This document shows, piece after piece, positions 43,101 to 54,166 of a DNA stretch of 64,000 nt (within the stretch, counting starts at the first letter, position 1; each line of letters starts with the position of its first letter). This DNA comes from Anaeramoeba ignava (lineage: Eukaryota; Metamonada; Anaeramoebidae), in contig JAPDFW010000054.1 of the NCBI GenBank assembly GCA_028826165.1, forward strand, positions 605,526 to 669,525, read 5' to 3'. The position numbers and the translations under genes are program-made. The notes beneath the pieces were generated by a model. It did not search any database, had not been told where the DNA came from, and was given only the letters and a program-made list of their open reading frames with translations.

Positions 43101-44969
43101 ATTTAAAACAATAAATATATTTTATTAAAAAAAATAATAAACATAAAAAATAATAAAATATATTTAATTCAAACATTAAATCAATAATAAAAATATATTT
43201 ATAAACATTAAATCAATAATAAAAATATATTTATAAAAATCAAAATCTCAATAATAAAAATATATTTATAAAAATTATTTATAAACAATAAATCAATAAT
43301 AAAAATATATTTATAAACATTAAATCAATAATAAAAATATATTTATAAACATTAAATCAATAAAAATATATTTATAAAATGAAATCAAAAATAAAAATAT
43401 ATTTATAAACATTAAAAATAATAAAAATATATTTATAAACATTAAATCAATAATAAAAAATATATATTTATAAAACATTAAAATTAATAATAAAAATATA
43501 TTTATAAACATTAAAATTAATAATAAAAAATATTTATAAACATTAAATTAATAATATATTATAAAAAATTAATAAAAAAATTTAAAAATTAAAAATAAAA
43601 ATATTTATAAACATTAAATCAATAAAAAATAAAAATATATTTATAAAAAATTAAATCAATATATTTATAAAAAAATATATTTATATTTATAAACATTAAA
43701 TCAATTAAATCAATAAAATAATAAAAAAAATATTTATAAACATTAAATCAATAAATAAAAATATTTATAAACATTAAATCAATAATAAAATATTTATAAA
43801 CATTAAAAATCAATAATAAAAAATATTTATAAACATTAAATTAATATTAATAAATAAAAAAATAAAATATTTTTATAAACATTAAATTAATAATAAAAAT
43901 ATTTATTTATAAACATTAAATCTTCTAATAAAAATATATTTATAAACATTAAATCAATAAAAAATATTTATAAACATAAAATTAAATCAATAAAAATATT
44001 TATAAAAAATCAATAATAAAAATTTATATTTATAAACATTAAATCAATAATAAAAATATATTTATAAACATTAAATCAATAAAAATATATTTATAAACAT
44101 TAAAAAATAATAATAAAAATATATTTATAAACATTAAATCAATAATAAAAATAAACATAAAAATATAAATATTTAAACATTAAAAAATAAAAATATATAT
44201 ATAAATCTTCCAATAAAAATATTTATAAACATTAAATAAATAATAATAAAATATTTATAAACATTAAATCAATAATAAAAATATTTATAAACATTAAATC
44301 AATAATAAAAAATATTTATAAACATTAAATCAATAATAAAAATATATTTATAAACATTAAATCAATAATAAATATATTTATAAACATTAAATCAATAATA
44401 AAATATATTTATAAACATTAAATCAATAATAAAAATATATTTATCAAAAAAATAGCGAAAAATCTCTTTTGGCAATAGGAGAAACAAAACAAGAAAAAAC
44501 AGAAACAAAAAAACCAGAACCAGGACCTCTTAAGCAAAATAGATCGAAAAGAAAACTTCCAGCACCACCACCAATAGCAAAACAAAATCAAAAAGAAACA
44601 CAATCAAATCCACAAACAGAAAAAACCAAAAAAAATTCAAAACATTCAAACAACAAAGAATCAAAATCATCTAAAAGTTCTTCACCAAATGAAACATATA
44701 AAAATGAGACTGAAAAAACCAAAAAAAATTCATCTAAATCAAAAACAGAAATTCCAATTCAAAAACAAGAAGAAAAAAAAGAAGAAAAACAAGAAGAAAC
44801 TGATTTGAATAAATTATTAGATTTGATCACATTAGAAGATGAAAGTGATGGAGATGAAACTGAAACAGACACTGATTCTAACTCTTATTATTATTCAAAT
44901 TCAGATTCTGAATCTGAATCTAATGAAAATTCAATAGATACTTTTGATTTATCAACTGATAATCTTTAA
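40106..44969 (+). CDS. FGD-like RhoGEF with PH and FYVE domains
   Basis: Seven exons in phase: 40106-40380, 40475-40514, 40817-41017, 41082-41333, 41397-41834, 41917-42035 and 44456-44969 (612 residues). Residues 25-225 form a Dbl-homology domain ([20 protein letters not shown], then [19 protein letters not shown]), although the usual PVQRIPRY motif is replaced by [15 protein letters not shown]. The PH domain (about 265-370) has [13 protein letters not shown]. The FYVE finger (about 385-435) has WKQD, RRHHCRNCG and RVCDYC, all three PI3P-binding signatures. The tail (440-612) is disordered, with a proline stretch (LPAPPPIAK) and an acidic Ser/Asp end. FGD proteins activate Cdc42/Rac at endosomes. 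The last intron is 2.4 kb of satellite. Confidence 0.9.
40560..40815 (+). repeat. FGD-like gene intron 2 with ATTTAACATTT and TTATAAATGAATTTTAATTT repeats
   Basis: Two successive arrays within the 302-bp intron 2 (40515-40816): first TTTAACATTTA units, then TTTTATAAATGAATTTTA units. Confidence 0.8.
42036..44455 (+). repeat. FGD-like gene intron 6, 2.4-kb satellite
   Basis: 2,420 bp, donor GTATAT and acceptor AAATAG, phase 2. The body is a tandem array of about 30 bp, ATATTTATAAACATTAAATC followed by AATAATAAAA, with many deletions in the middle and cleaner copies at both ends. It separates the FYVE exon from the disordered tail. Minus-strand open frames near 42883 and 43320 are repeat artefacts. 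Confidence 0.85.
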
Positions 44970-45205
44970 TGTTCTTTCTTTTTCATTTACAAAAAATATA
45001 TTTTCATACCCTTTTTTAAACTATTTCGGAAACGGATATTAAATCGAATAATTGTGTTTGAGTTATTTTTTTTTTTCGAAATGCAACATTTTGTTTGAAT
45101 TTAATGAAAGATTTTTTTCTCTTTCAAAAAAAAAAAATCAAAAAAATTTTTTTTTCAATTTTTATTTTTCATTTTTTCTTTTTCTTTTTCTTTTCAAATA
45201 AAAAA

Positions 45206-48130
45206 ATGAATCCAAATGTTAATCAAAATAAGACTAATAATGAAAATGAACAAAATTCACAAACTGGTGAGTTTTAATTTTTTATATTTAAATTATTGAA
45301 TAAAATTATTAAATAAAATTATTGAATAAAAAAGAAAATGAAAAACAAATTGTGTCTTGTGATGAAGAATATCTTAGTGTAACAACAAATTTTATGAAGA
45401 GAATTGAACAAGATAAATTAACAGAAAATGTTCCATTTGGTTTTGTTGTTACTCCATTAGCTGAATTAAAGAAAGGATCTAAACTTCCAGTAAAATTTAA
45501 TTTTCAAATTTAAAAAAATCATGTTTTTTAAAATTTTTGATAAAAAAAAAAAAAGAAAGTTCCAGTTGTTCATTTAAAAAACGCACTTATTCCCAGATGT
45601 AAACAATGTCATAGCTATGTAAATCAATACACAAAATTTTTCAATCGAGGGAATTCATGGCAATGCAACATGTGCAAAACAACAAACATAACACATCACA
45701 ATTACTTTTCTGAATTAAATCAACAAGGAAAACGAAAAGATTTTGATGAAAGACCTGAATTGTATAATCCAGTAGTTGAGTTTGTTGCTGGAAAAGAGTA
45801 TTGCCAAAATAATCCTTTATCAACTGGTTATTTTTTCCTTATTAATGTCAGTCAAGATGCTATCCAATCAGGTTTAGTTAATGATGCTGTGAATACAATC
45901 ATTAACATGATTGAAAATAATTTAATTCACGGTCCAAATCAAAAAATTGGAATCGCTACTTTTCATTCTGATCTCCATTTTTATAACTTGAATCCTAAGC
46001 TTTCGGAACCTAGAATGGTTGTTTTACCTGATCTTAATGATATTTTCCCTCCTTCTCTTAGTGACTTTTTTGTTCCTTTGGAAAGTTCTCGTGATTTGAT
46101 TCTTTCTCTTCTGGAAAAAATTCCTTCTTTATTTCAAAATACAAAAGAAAATCAAAATTCTTTAACTTCTGCAATTCAAATTTGTGCAAAAGTTATTGTA
46201 TGTTTTGTGTTATTTATTCATTTTAAAAAAAAAAATATTTCCAAAAACATGAAATGAAATGAAATGAAATGAAAAATTATTTTAAAAAAATATTTCCAAA
46301 AACATGAAATGAGATGAAATGAAAAATTATTCTAAAATATTATTTTTATTATTATTATTAATAGGGAAGTGCAGGCGCAAAATTGATAGTTTTTCAACAT
46401 GGATTACCAACATTAACAAAATTTGCACTAAAAGACCGACTCAATTTACAAAATCCAAATGAAACACAAAGTTTCCACCTTCTTAACCCAACAAAAGAAA
46501 CACCATTTTACCAGAATTTAGCAATAATGTGCACAAGACAACAAATTGCAATTTATTTATTTTTATTTTCACAAAGATATTCAGATGCTTCAACACTTGG
46601 AAATATGGCAAAAAGTTCATCAGGAAAAATATTTTATTACCGAAATTATTCCTCATCAAATATCCAACAAAAAACGCAATTTATTCATGATTTGGAAAAT
46701 ACTCTTTCGATTCAAACAGGTTTGGAAGGTGTTTTGAGAACTAGATTTTCTTCTGGAGTTACTGTTTCTAAATTTTATGCAAATTGTTCAATTTCTTCAA
46801 ATGATTTGCTTCAACTTCCAATAGTAACACCTGAAGATACATTTGCTTTTGAAGTCGTTATAAATCCTGGTCTTTTTACTGATTCAACAATTTATTTACA
46901 ATCAGCTTTATTGTTCGTTTTATTATTTATTTATATTAAAAGAAAAATAATATTCATTTTTATTCATTTTTATATTTGATATTTTGAAGATATACAACAA
47001 GTTCAAGTCAAAGACGTGTTCGTATTATTAATTATTGTGGAAAAATGTCAAATAATTTGAAGGAAGTTCTTGAATCTTATAATTTTGGAACATTAATGAA
47101 TATTTTATTAAGAAGAGGTATAAAAAAAACAATTGAAAATGATGAAAATTAAATTTTTGGATAATTAATTGCTTTTTTTTTTAATAAAAATCTTTTCAGG
47201 TTTGTTTCAATTAAAAGTATTTTCATTGCAAACAATAAGAGATAGATTCACTGATTTTTGTGTTCAAATGATAAAAACATGGAAATTGGTTTCTACTCAA
47301 CAAATTGGTATTCAAACTACTTTTGGGCAAACTGCAACTATTGAACTTCCTGAATCACTTAATTTACTTCCTTTATATACATTTGGATTGATAAAAGTAT
47401 TAAAAATAAAAATATTAAAAATTAAAAATTAAAAACTAAGATTAAAAAAAAAATACAATAGAATCGATTATTTAATACTAATAATAGAGAATTTTTTGAT
47501 GAAATTTCTTCATTAATGATTAAAATGAATGGGAAATCTAATTCTCAAGTTCTTAGTTTTCTTTATCCATATTTTTATCCACTTCATAATCTTCCTTCAG
47601 ATGTAAATCAAAAATTAAAATTAATATTAAAAAAAAATCAAAAACATGAAATTGAAATTAATATTAAAAAAAATCAAAAACATGAAATTAAAATGAATAA
47701 AAAAAAATAGTGTGGAATAATTTCACAAAATGGTTTAACTTTCCCTCAAAGACTTTCCCTTTCTAAATCACATTTAATAAGTGAAGGAATTTTTTTAATT
47801 ACAAATGGAGATGATGCATTTATTTGGATTGGAAATAATGCAAATAAAAAAGAATTAATAAGTTTGATTGGAACAGAAAAAATGAATGAAACAGAATTAC
47901 AACATTTAGAATTAATAAGAAATGATCAAGATGATTATAATAAAAGAGTTTGGAATATTATTGAAGGATTACAACAATTTTTTGGATCAGATTTTCTTAT
48001 TACAATTTTACAAGAAGGAAATTTTTCAGATAGAAATGAATTTAATCAACTTTTTGTTGAAGAGAAGAATCAAATTTATATGAATTATAGTGATTTTTAT
48101 AACAATTTATTAAGAGCAATTCGACTTTAG
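45206..48130 (+). CDS. SEC24: Sec24, COPII coat cargo-binding subunit
   Basis: Eight exons in phase: 45206-45266, 45335-45489, 45556-46197, 46365-46912, 46990-47117, 47200-47396, 47462-47602 and 47711-48130 (763 residues). The zinc finger RCKQC...QCNMC opens the core. The trunk (YFFLINVSQDAIQSGLVNDA, IGIATFHSDLHFYNL, VLPDLNDIF), the beta-sandwich end (QSALLYTTSSSQRRVRI), the helical domain (TIRDRFTDFC) and the gelsolin domain (LISEGIFLITNGDDAFIWIG) follow in canonical order. With Sec23 it forms the inner COPII coat and selects cargo at the ER. The Pro-rich N-terminal extension of animal and yeast Sec24 is reduced to about 50 Asn/Gln-rich residues. One donor is unusual (GTTCGT after exon 4). 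Confidence 0.95.
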
Positions 48131-48547
48131 ATTTTTTTTTTTTTTAAAAACAAAAAGAAAATTTTCTTTTCAAATTAAAGATTAAAAAAATAAAAGAATT
48201 AAAGAATTAAAGATTAAAATGAATTTTTTTTTTTTGAATTGAAATTAATTCTAGTAAAAAAAGAATTTTATTCGGTTTTTTTTTTTGATTTGTTTTGTTC
48301 GATCATGATAAAAAATTGAAAAAAAAAAGAAATTTGAAGAAAAAAAAAAAGAAAAAGAAAATTTGTTGTTTTTTTTTGTTTAAGAATTAATGAAGAATTT
48401 TTGTTTTTTTTTTTTGAAGTAAGTAGATCGATAATGACAAACTTTTAAATTTAATTGAATTTAATTGAATTAAATTGAATTAATTAATTGTAAATCTATT
48501 TCTTAATTTTGTTTTAAAAAATTGAATTGAAAAAAAAAAAAAAAGAA
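48131..48547. other. Spacer between convergent genes
   Basis: 417 bp between the stops of Sec24 and eS1. It is made of poly(A)/poly(T) runs and GAATTAAATT repeats, without a gene. Confidence 0.7.
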
Positions 48548-49596
48548 TTAATCATCTTTTTTTTCTTGATTATCATTATCATTTTCATTAGTTTGTGTGG
48601 TTTCTTGATTATTTTGATTAGTATCAGTTTTCTCATCAAGAACTTCAACTTTGTTTTCAGAATCTTGAGTTGTTTCTTCAGTTTCTCTAGGAATAGTTTC
48701 ACCAACTTCTTCTTTTTTTTTACGATAAAGATCCATTAATTTACCAAGATCAACTTTGGGTGCTTTTAAAACTTTGATTTTGTGAATGGCAACGTTTGTT
48801 AAGGGATAAATTCTGCATGAAGTTTTTCTAATTTTCTCTGGAATTGTTTCCGAAATTACTTTTGTCATTAATTCAGGAAGTGAGCATCGTGATTCATTGA
48901 TTAAAATTTCGACTATTTTCTTTCTTAATCTTTTGACAACTGAAGTTTGAATGTATGTTGTTTTTCCAATTTGTTTTTTGTTACGTTGAGAGAATCCAAT
49001 GCAGAAAATTCTAATTGTATAACCTATTTTTATTTAATTTCATGTATTTGGAAATTTTTTATTTTCAAAAATTATTTTTTTTTATTTTCATTTCAAAAAT
49101 TATTTTTTTTATTTTCATTTACCATCAGTTGTTTTAACATTAACGTGGGTTTCAACAAGTGTTCTCCATTTGCGAATTAATGAACAAAGTTTATCTCTTG
49201 TTAATCTCATTCCAAATAAATTTGTTAAACAATTTGATCCTTGAACTTCTTCACATTTGAGTTTGAACATCATATATGATTTAGTTTCTTCTCCATTTAA
49301 ATCACCAAGAGAAACTTCATAAACTCTTCCTTTTAAACTATCAGCAGAATTTTCTAATCAAAAAAAAAAAAGAGAAATGAATAATTTGAATATTTGATTT
49401 TTATTTTTATTTTTATTTTTATTTTTAAAAGATTATTACTTCCTCCAGCTGTTGGATTAACACAAGTTCTGCCAATTGTTCCTCTTTTGAAAAGATTTGG
49501 GCAACGAACATGAAACCATTGTTTTTTTGATAATGTATCGACAACCTTTTTTCTTCCTTTCTTTTTGAATGTTTTCTTACTTTTTCCAATAGCCAT
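48548..49596 (-). CDS. RPS3A: Ribosomal protein eS1 (S3a)
   Basis: Three exons, 49596-49440, 49353-49123 and 49023-48548 (287 residues; human 264). [85 protein letters not shown] and [20 protein letters not shown] are the expected eS1 blocks. It is a 40S protein near the mRNA exit. The C-terminus is extended by about 40 acidic Glu/Asp/Asn residues. The 5' flank differs from other genes here: no TTTCATTTTT, but a TATAAAAGAG about 10 bp before the ATG. Confidence 0.96.
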
Positions 49597-49997
49597 TATT
49601 TCTCTTTTATATTTTAAATTAATTTAATATTTAAATTAATATTTAATTTAATATTTTTAAATTATTTATTTAATATTTAATTTAATATTTTATTGTGCAA
49701 AATGTGTTTTTTAAAAAATATTTTTTTTTATTATAAAAGAGCAATTTAAATTTAATGAATAAATACAATAATTGATGATAAAAATGAAAAAAAAATAAAA
49801 AAAAAAATTTTTTTTCTTTTTTTTATTTTTTTAATTAAAAAAAAAAAAATTATTATTAATAATTATTTAAAAATTAGTAATAATTATAAAAAATTATTAA
49901 AATAAAAAAACTATTTAAGAAAAAAAAATAAAAGTCTTTTTTTTCATTTTTTCATTTTTCTATTTTTTTTATTCCATTTTTTTTTATTATTTTATAA
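49597..49997. promoter_or_regulatory. Divergent spacer between eS1 and RAD51
   Basis: 401 bp. The RAD51 side has TTTTTTTTCATTTTTTCATTTT about 50 bp before its ATG. The eS1 side is TTAAATATTAATTTAATA repeats. The middle is homopolymer-rich. Confidence 0.5.
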
Positions 49998-52005
49998 ATG
50001 TCAAAATCAAAAAAAAAACAAAAAAAACATCAAGAAAGTGATCAAGAAAATGACATTGACAGTGATGGATTAGATGGACCAATGCCAATAAGTGAATTAG
50101 AATCAAATGGAATAGCGACAGCAGATGTCAAAAAATTATTAGAAGGAGGATTTCATAGTGTAGAAGGAGTAGCATATTCGACAGTAAAACAACTTGTAGC
50201 TGTCAAAGGCATTTCAGAAAACAAAGCAGAAAAAATTTTGGCAGTTGCACAAAAATTAGTTCCAATGGGTTTTACAACTGCGACAGTGGCACTTCAACAA
50301 AGAAAAAAAGTTATTAAAATTACTACTGGTTCTAAAGAACTTGATAAACTTCTTGGTGGTGGAATTGAAACTTGTTCTACAACTGAAATTTTTGGTGAAT
50401 TTAGAACTGGAAAAGTTAATTTAAATTTTACAATAAATATTGAATTAAATATTAAATATTAAAATAAATATTAAAATAAATATTAAAATAAATATTAAAA
50501 TAAATATTAAAATAAATATTAAATTAAATATTAAATTAAATATTAAATTAAATATTAAATTAAATATTAAATTAATAAATATTAAAATAAATATTAAATT
50601 AATAAATATTAAATTAAATATTAAAATAATTAATAAATATTAAATATTAAAATAAATATTAAATATTAAATATTAAAATAAATATTAAATATTGAAATAA
50701 ATATTGAAATAAATATTGAAATAAATATTAAAATAAATATTAAATTAAATATTAAATTAAATATTAAATATTAAATATTAAAATAAATATTAAATATTAA
50801 ATATTAAAATAAATATTAAATTAAATATTAAATTAAATATTAAATTAAATATTGAAATAAATATTGAAATAAATATTAAATATTAAAATAAATATTAAAA
50901 TAAATATTATAATTAAATATTAAATATTAAAATAAATTTTACAATAAATATTAAAATAAATATTAAAATATTAAAATAAATATTGAAATAAATATTAAAT
51001 TAAATATTAAAATAAATATTAAAATAAATATTATATTATAATTCATATTTTTAGACTCAATTATGTCATACTTTATGTGTTACTTGTCAATTACCTTTAA
51101 AACAAGGTGGTGGTGAAGGAAAAGCTATGTTTATTGATACTGAAGGTACTTTTAGACCTGAAAGATTAGTTCCTATTGCAGAAAGATTTAATCTTGATCC
51201 AAATGATGTACTTGATAATATAGCAGTAGCAAGAGCACATAATAGTGAACAGTAAATTAAATATTGAATATTAAATTGAATATTAAATTGAATATTGAAT
51301 TGAATTAAATATTGAATTAAATATTGAATTAAATATTGAATTAAATATTGAATTGAATTGAATTGAATTGAATTGAATTAAATATTGAATATTGAATTAA
51401 ATATTAAATTAAATATTGAAGTAAATTGAATTGAATTAAAAATTGAATTGAATAAAATTGAATTAAATATTGAAGTAAATTGAATTAAATTGAATTGAAT
51501 ATTGAATTGAATATTAAATAAAATTAAATTGAATTGAATTAAATTAATTTAAATATTTTGATTTAATTTTATTTTAATTAGTCAAAACCAATTATTAGTT
51601 CAAGCTGCTGCTTTAATGTCTGACAATAAATTCTCTTTATTAATTATTGATTCATCAACTGGATTATACAGAACAGATTTTTCAGGAAGAGGAGAATTAT
51701 CAGAAAGACAAATGAAACTTGCAAAATTCTTAAGAAACGTTTCAAATTTAGCAACAGAATTCTCAATAGCAGTTGTTTATACAAATCAAGTTGTTGCTCA
51801 AGTTGATGGAGCTTCTTTATTTGTTTCTGATCCAAAAAAACCAATAGGTGGTAATATTATGGCTCATGCTTCTACTACTAGATTATATCTAAGAAAAGGA
51901 AAAGGTGAAACAAGAATTTGTAAAATTTATGATTCTCCTTGTTTACCTGAAGCTGAAGCTATGTTTGGAATTTATAATGATGGAATTAATGATCCTCAAA
52001 ATTGA
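49998..52005 (+). CDS. RAD51: RAD51 recombinase
   Basis: Three exons, 49998-50414, 51055-51251 and 51582-52005 (345 residues). An N-terminal helix-hairpin-helix domain ([33 protein letters not shown]) is followed by the RecA core: [23 protein letters not shown], Walker [22 protein letters not shown], Walker [31 protein letters not shown] and [35 protein letters not shown] and the length favour RAD51 over DMC1. It forms the strand-exchange filament. Intron 1 (donor GTTAAT) falls inside the Walker A motif between K and T. Both introns are repeat arrays. Confidence 0.96.
50415..51054 (+). repeat. RAD51 intron 1, ATTAAAATAAAT repeats
   Basis: 640 bp of 12-bp units (AAATATTAAAAT, AAATATTAAATT), donor GTTAAT, acceptor TTTTTAG, phase 0. 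Confidence 0.9.
51252..51581 (+). repeat. RAD51 intron 2, ATTGAATTAAAT repeats
   Basis: 330 bp of TTGAATTAAATATTGAA units, donor GTAAAT, acceptor TTAATTAG. It belongs to a different repeat family from intron 1, less than 200 bp away. Confidence 0.9.
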
Positions 52006-52168
52006 TTTGTTTTTCTTTTCTTTTCTTTTTTTTTATTTTGATTTGAAATTTTTTTGAAAGAAATAAACAAATTAAAACAAACAAAAATTCATTTTTAATT
52101 TATAAATCAATTTAAAAATATAATTTTGTGTTTAATTTTTTATTGATTTGATTGAATAAAAATTGTTT

Positions 52169-53606
52169 TTAAATGAAAAAAGTCTCAAGTTCTTCAATTC
52201 TCCATTGACTAAAAGAACCAGCTAAATAACTTTTAGATTCATCTGTATCATATTTAATTCCATTAGGTAAACTGTAACTATTCCCCAAATTTAAAAATCC
52301 AGTTTGTAAATTAGAATTTAAATATAAATCACTTGGTCCTTTTCCAAAACAAGGAGAAGAATTGAAATCACAATGAGCTGCAAATTGTTCTTCTCCTTTT
52401 TTAATTGGAAATTTCTCTGGTTTTCTATTATTTTTATCATTTCTTAATGAAAAAAGAAATGCATTTCGATCAGGAACAGGCAATGAATTTCCCTTTAAAT
52501 CCAGCTTTACTAAATCCTCCAAAAATAAAATTATCTTCTGTTTTGATAATAATCAATGTTTTTCCTTTGTTAACACAAGTTGAATGCCATTTCTTACAAT
52601 CAAATCCATCTCTTTTTGCTGAAAATCCTTTTTTCATTTTGGAAAAGAATTTGTCATCATGAATCCATTCTTTTAATTTTTGAACGTATTCTTTCTCTTT
52701 GATAATTGATGAGAATTTGAATTTAATTCTTGGTTGGAAAATTAGCGAAGTTTCTTTTTCAATAAATTGATTTAATCCTTTTCTATCATTTTGAAGAGTT
52801 TGGAATTGATTTAATTTTTCTGAAATTTTATTTGGAATTAAATTTTCTTTCAAAACATCTTTAAGTTCCTTTTTTGAAAAATCAATAAATCTGATTTTAT
52901 CAATAACAGTTGAAATTTGATTTTGTAATTGCTCTTTTTCTTTTTGTTCAAGTTTTTGATTTTTTTTGTTTTGTTTAATATTTAATTTATGTTTCCCCCA
53001 TTTTATTATTAATTGGAAAAGCTCAAATTCATTTATTGGAATAAAATCATTTGTTAATATTGTATTTAAATGATTTCCTTCAAGTCCAAGAAAAAATGGA
53101 GTTTTAATAAATTCTTCAAAATTTTCAAAAATAAATTGATAAGAAGAATCCAATAATTGATTGAAGTTCATTGATTCAGATAATTTAAGAATATCAACAA
53201 CAGTTTCAAATTTAAAATTCTTTTTGATAAAATTTAAACAAATTTCAATTAATTCATCAACTAAATATTTTGATGAAAAAAATAAAATTTGAATTGCATT
53301 TTCTAAATTAATTGCAATTTTTCCTGAATAAAAATAATTTAATATTGGAAATAGAATTGAACTTGAAAAATCTTTTAGAATCATTTTATTTTCTTGATAT
53401 TCTCTCATTTGTGATTTAAAAAGAGATTTAAAATATTGACTTCTTGATGAAAGAATTGATTTATGAGTTTTAAATGAAGTTTGATTTTGTTCACAAAATA
53501 TTTCAAAATCAAAATAACTTTCTTCTTCTTTTTCATTTTGATTTTGATTTTGAAATAAATTTTTTAAATCATTTGAAAGTTTTTCTAAATTTGAATAAGT
53601 TTCCAT
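52169..53606 (-). CDS. BTB-BACK-TLDc protein
   Basis: About 478 residues in one exon with one frame break near 52491-52493 (a CCC/GGG triplet that seems one base long). Residues 35-140 form a BTB domain (DFEIFCEQNQTSFKTHKSIL, YFKSLFKSQMRE, LNYFYSGKI). A BACK-like helical region follows (FQLIIKWGKHKL), then a TLDc domain from about residue 320 (AKRDGFDCKKWHSTCVNKGK, FIFGGFSKAGF, and after the break NAFLFSLRND, FGKGPSDLYL and LAGSFSQWRIEELETF). TLDc domains are known from oxidation-resistance proteins and V-ATPase regulators; BTB-TLDc proteins are common in amoebae. A Cullin-3 adaptor role is possible. The ATG at 53606 is chosen because upstream codons lie in the promoter/repeat tract. Confidence 0.83.
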
Positions 53607-54166
53607 TTTGAATAAAAATTTGAAAAGAAAAAAATGAAAAAAATAATTTTTAAATTTTAATTTTAATTTGAATTTTAATTTTAATTTTAATTTCAATTTT
53701 AATTTTGATTTTAATTTTAATTTTAATTTTAATTTTAATTTTGATTTTAATTTTGATTTTAATTTTAATTTTAATTTTGATTTTAATTTTAATTTTAATT
53801 TTAATTTTAATTTTAATTTTTAATTTTAATTTTTAATGAATTAATTAAAAAAAGAACCAAAAAGCAAAAAGAAATTGTTTTTAATTAAAAAAAAAAAAAT
53901 AAATCATTTTTTCTTTTTTCATTCGCTTTTTTTTTTCACCAAACAAAAGTAACAAAAAAAATTTTAATAAACACAAAAACAAAAACAAAAACAACACAAA
54001 AATAAACTCATTTTATTAATTCTTATTTATTTTGAATGAAATAAAAAATAGCAAAAAAAAACAAAAAACAAAAAGCAAAAAAAAAAATAGCAAAAAAAAA
54101 CAAAAAACAAAAAGCAAAAAAACAAAAAGCAAAAAAACAAAAAAACAAAAAGCAAAAAAAGCAAAA
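53607..54166. other. Intergenic region with TTTTAA array and promoter tracts
   Basis: 560 bp between divergent starts. About 53650-53840 is a TTTTAATTTTAATTTTGA array. About 53895-53935 holds TTTTTTCTTTTTTCATTCGC. About 54040-54165 is an AAAAACAAAAAGCAA array directly before the receptor ATG; it reads as KKQKTKSKK and is probably leader, not protein. Confidence 0.65.

Noticed and set aside
42883-43511. Minus-strand frames rich in Phe, Tyr, Ile and Lys
   Set aside because: They lie inside the satellite intron of the FGD-like gene and are pure repeat translation.
54032-54166. Lysine-rich N-terminal extension of the FG-GAP receptor
   Set aside because: It is an AAAAACAAAAAGC array in the leader; starting there would place 45 basic residues before a good signal peptide.
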